Source: Thermoprotei archaeon | Lineage (GTDB): Archaea; Thermoproteota; Methanomethylicia; Nezhaarchaeales; WYZ-LMO8 | Length of the DNA: 12,636 bases | NCBI GenBank assembly: GCA_003649565.1 | Contig: QMSF01000007.1 | Span: 1-12,636 of the forward strand | Direction of reading: 5' to 3' | Shown here: piece by piece, positions 12,620 to 12,636 of the stretch | How positions within the stretch are numbered: position 1 is the first letter of the stretch | Layout: every line of letters starts with the position of its first letter | Notes under the pieces: model-generated | Told to the model about the DNA's origin: nothing | Databases searched by the model: none | Seen by the model: only the letters and a program-made list of their open reading frames with translations | Position numbers and translations under genes: made by a program

Positions 12620-12636
12620 TCAAGCTGAACCCCATG

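Noticed and set aside
1..12636. CRISPR array, insertion sequence, prophage or defence island
   Set aside because: No regularly spaced direct repeats, transposase, integrase or terminal inverted repeats seen on either strand; gene content is housekeeping and metabolic.

Overview
The window reads as archaeal chromosome. The evidence is tRNA genes carrying short introns at position 37/38, a tRNA-splicing endonuclease subunit, a tRNA-Tyr with the archaeal C1-G72 pair, the archaea-specific modified mevalonate pathway genes, a tungsten-type aldehyde ferredoxin oxidoreductase, TATA-like boxes about 25-35 nt upstream of starts, and GAGGTG/AGGTGA-type ribosome-binding sites before TTG, GTG or ATG codons. 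The endonuclease subunit lacks the catalytic His, which points to a heteromeric enzyme of the kind known from Crenarchaeota and relatives. The best guess is therefore a Thermoproteota/TACK-type, probably thermophilic, anaerobic lineage. I cannot name the genus. Base composition looks uniform and moderate, and I see no insertion sequence, phage gene, CRISPR array or other mark of a recent island.

Layout, left half. The 3' end of an aldehyde ferredoxin oxidoreductase gene (cut by the window edge) overlaps a class II aldolase gene (1-1273). tRNA-Asn with a 14-nt intron follows (1332-1422). Then come a NifX/NifB-like small protein gene (+) converging on an 84-residue two-helix membrane protein gene (-), tRNA-Tyr with a 54-nt intron (2176-2304), and a SAM-dependent methyltransferase gene on the minus strand whose stop lies 3 nt beyond the tRNA CCA. 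A divergent promoter separates that gene from a short (core-type) MetE methionine synthase gene (3118-4080).

Middle. The minus strand carries the splicing endonuclease subunit and, 17 nt downstream, histidyl-tRNA synthetase, an operon for tRNA biology. Beyond it, from its own promoter, lies a small helical protein of unknown function. A shared TATA palindrome drives endA leftward and a HycI-type hydrogenase maturation protease rightward. The protease gene overlaps tail-to-tail with a nicotinate phosphoribosyltransferase gene that carries a C-terminal zinc ribbon.

Right half. Three overlapping plus-strand genes (8495-11356) encode a UbiD-family decarboxylase and the large and small subunits of an AcnX-type dehydratase. 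Together they match anhydromevalonate phosphate decarboxylase and phosphomevalonate dehydratase of the archaeal mevalonate pathway, which makes isopentenyl phosphate for membrane lipids. The window closes with a SAMHD1-like HD-domain phosphohydrolase on the minus strand.

No gene-free stretch exceeds 300 bases. The largest gaps are about 140 bp (4081-4220 and 4587-4730) and about 130 bp (8366-8494). The most interesting point is the link between two intron-bearing tRNA precursors, one with a relaxed splice motif, and an endonuclease subunit that has kept its catalytic Tyr and Lys but lost the His.
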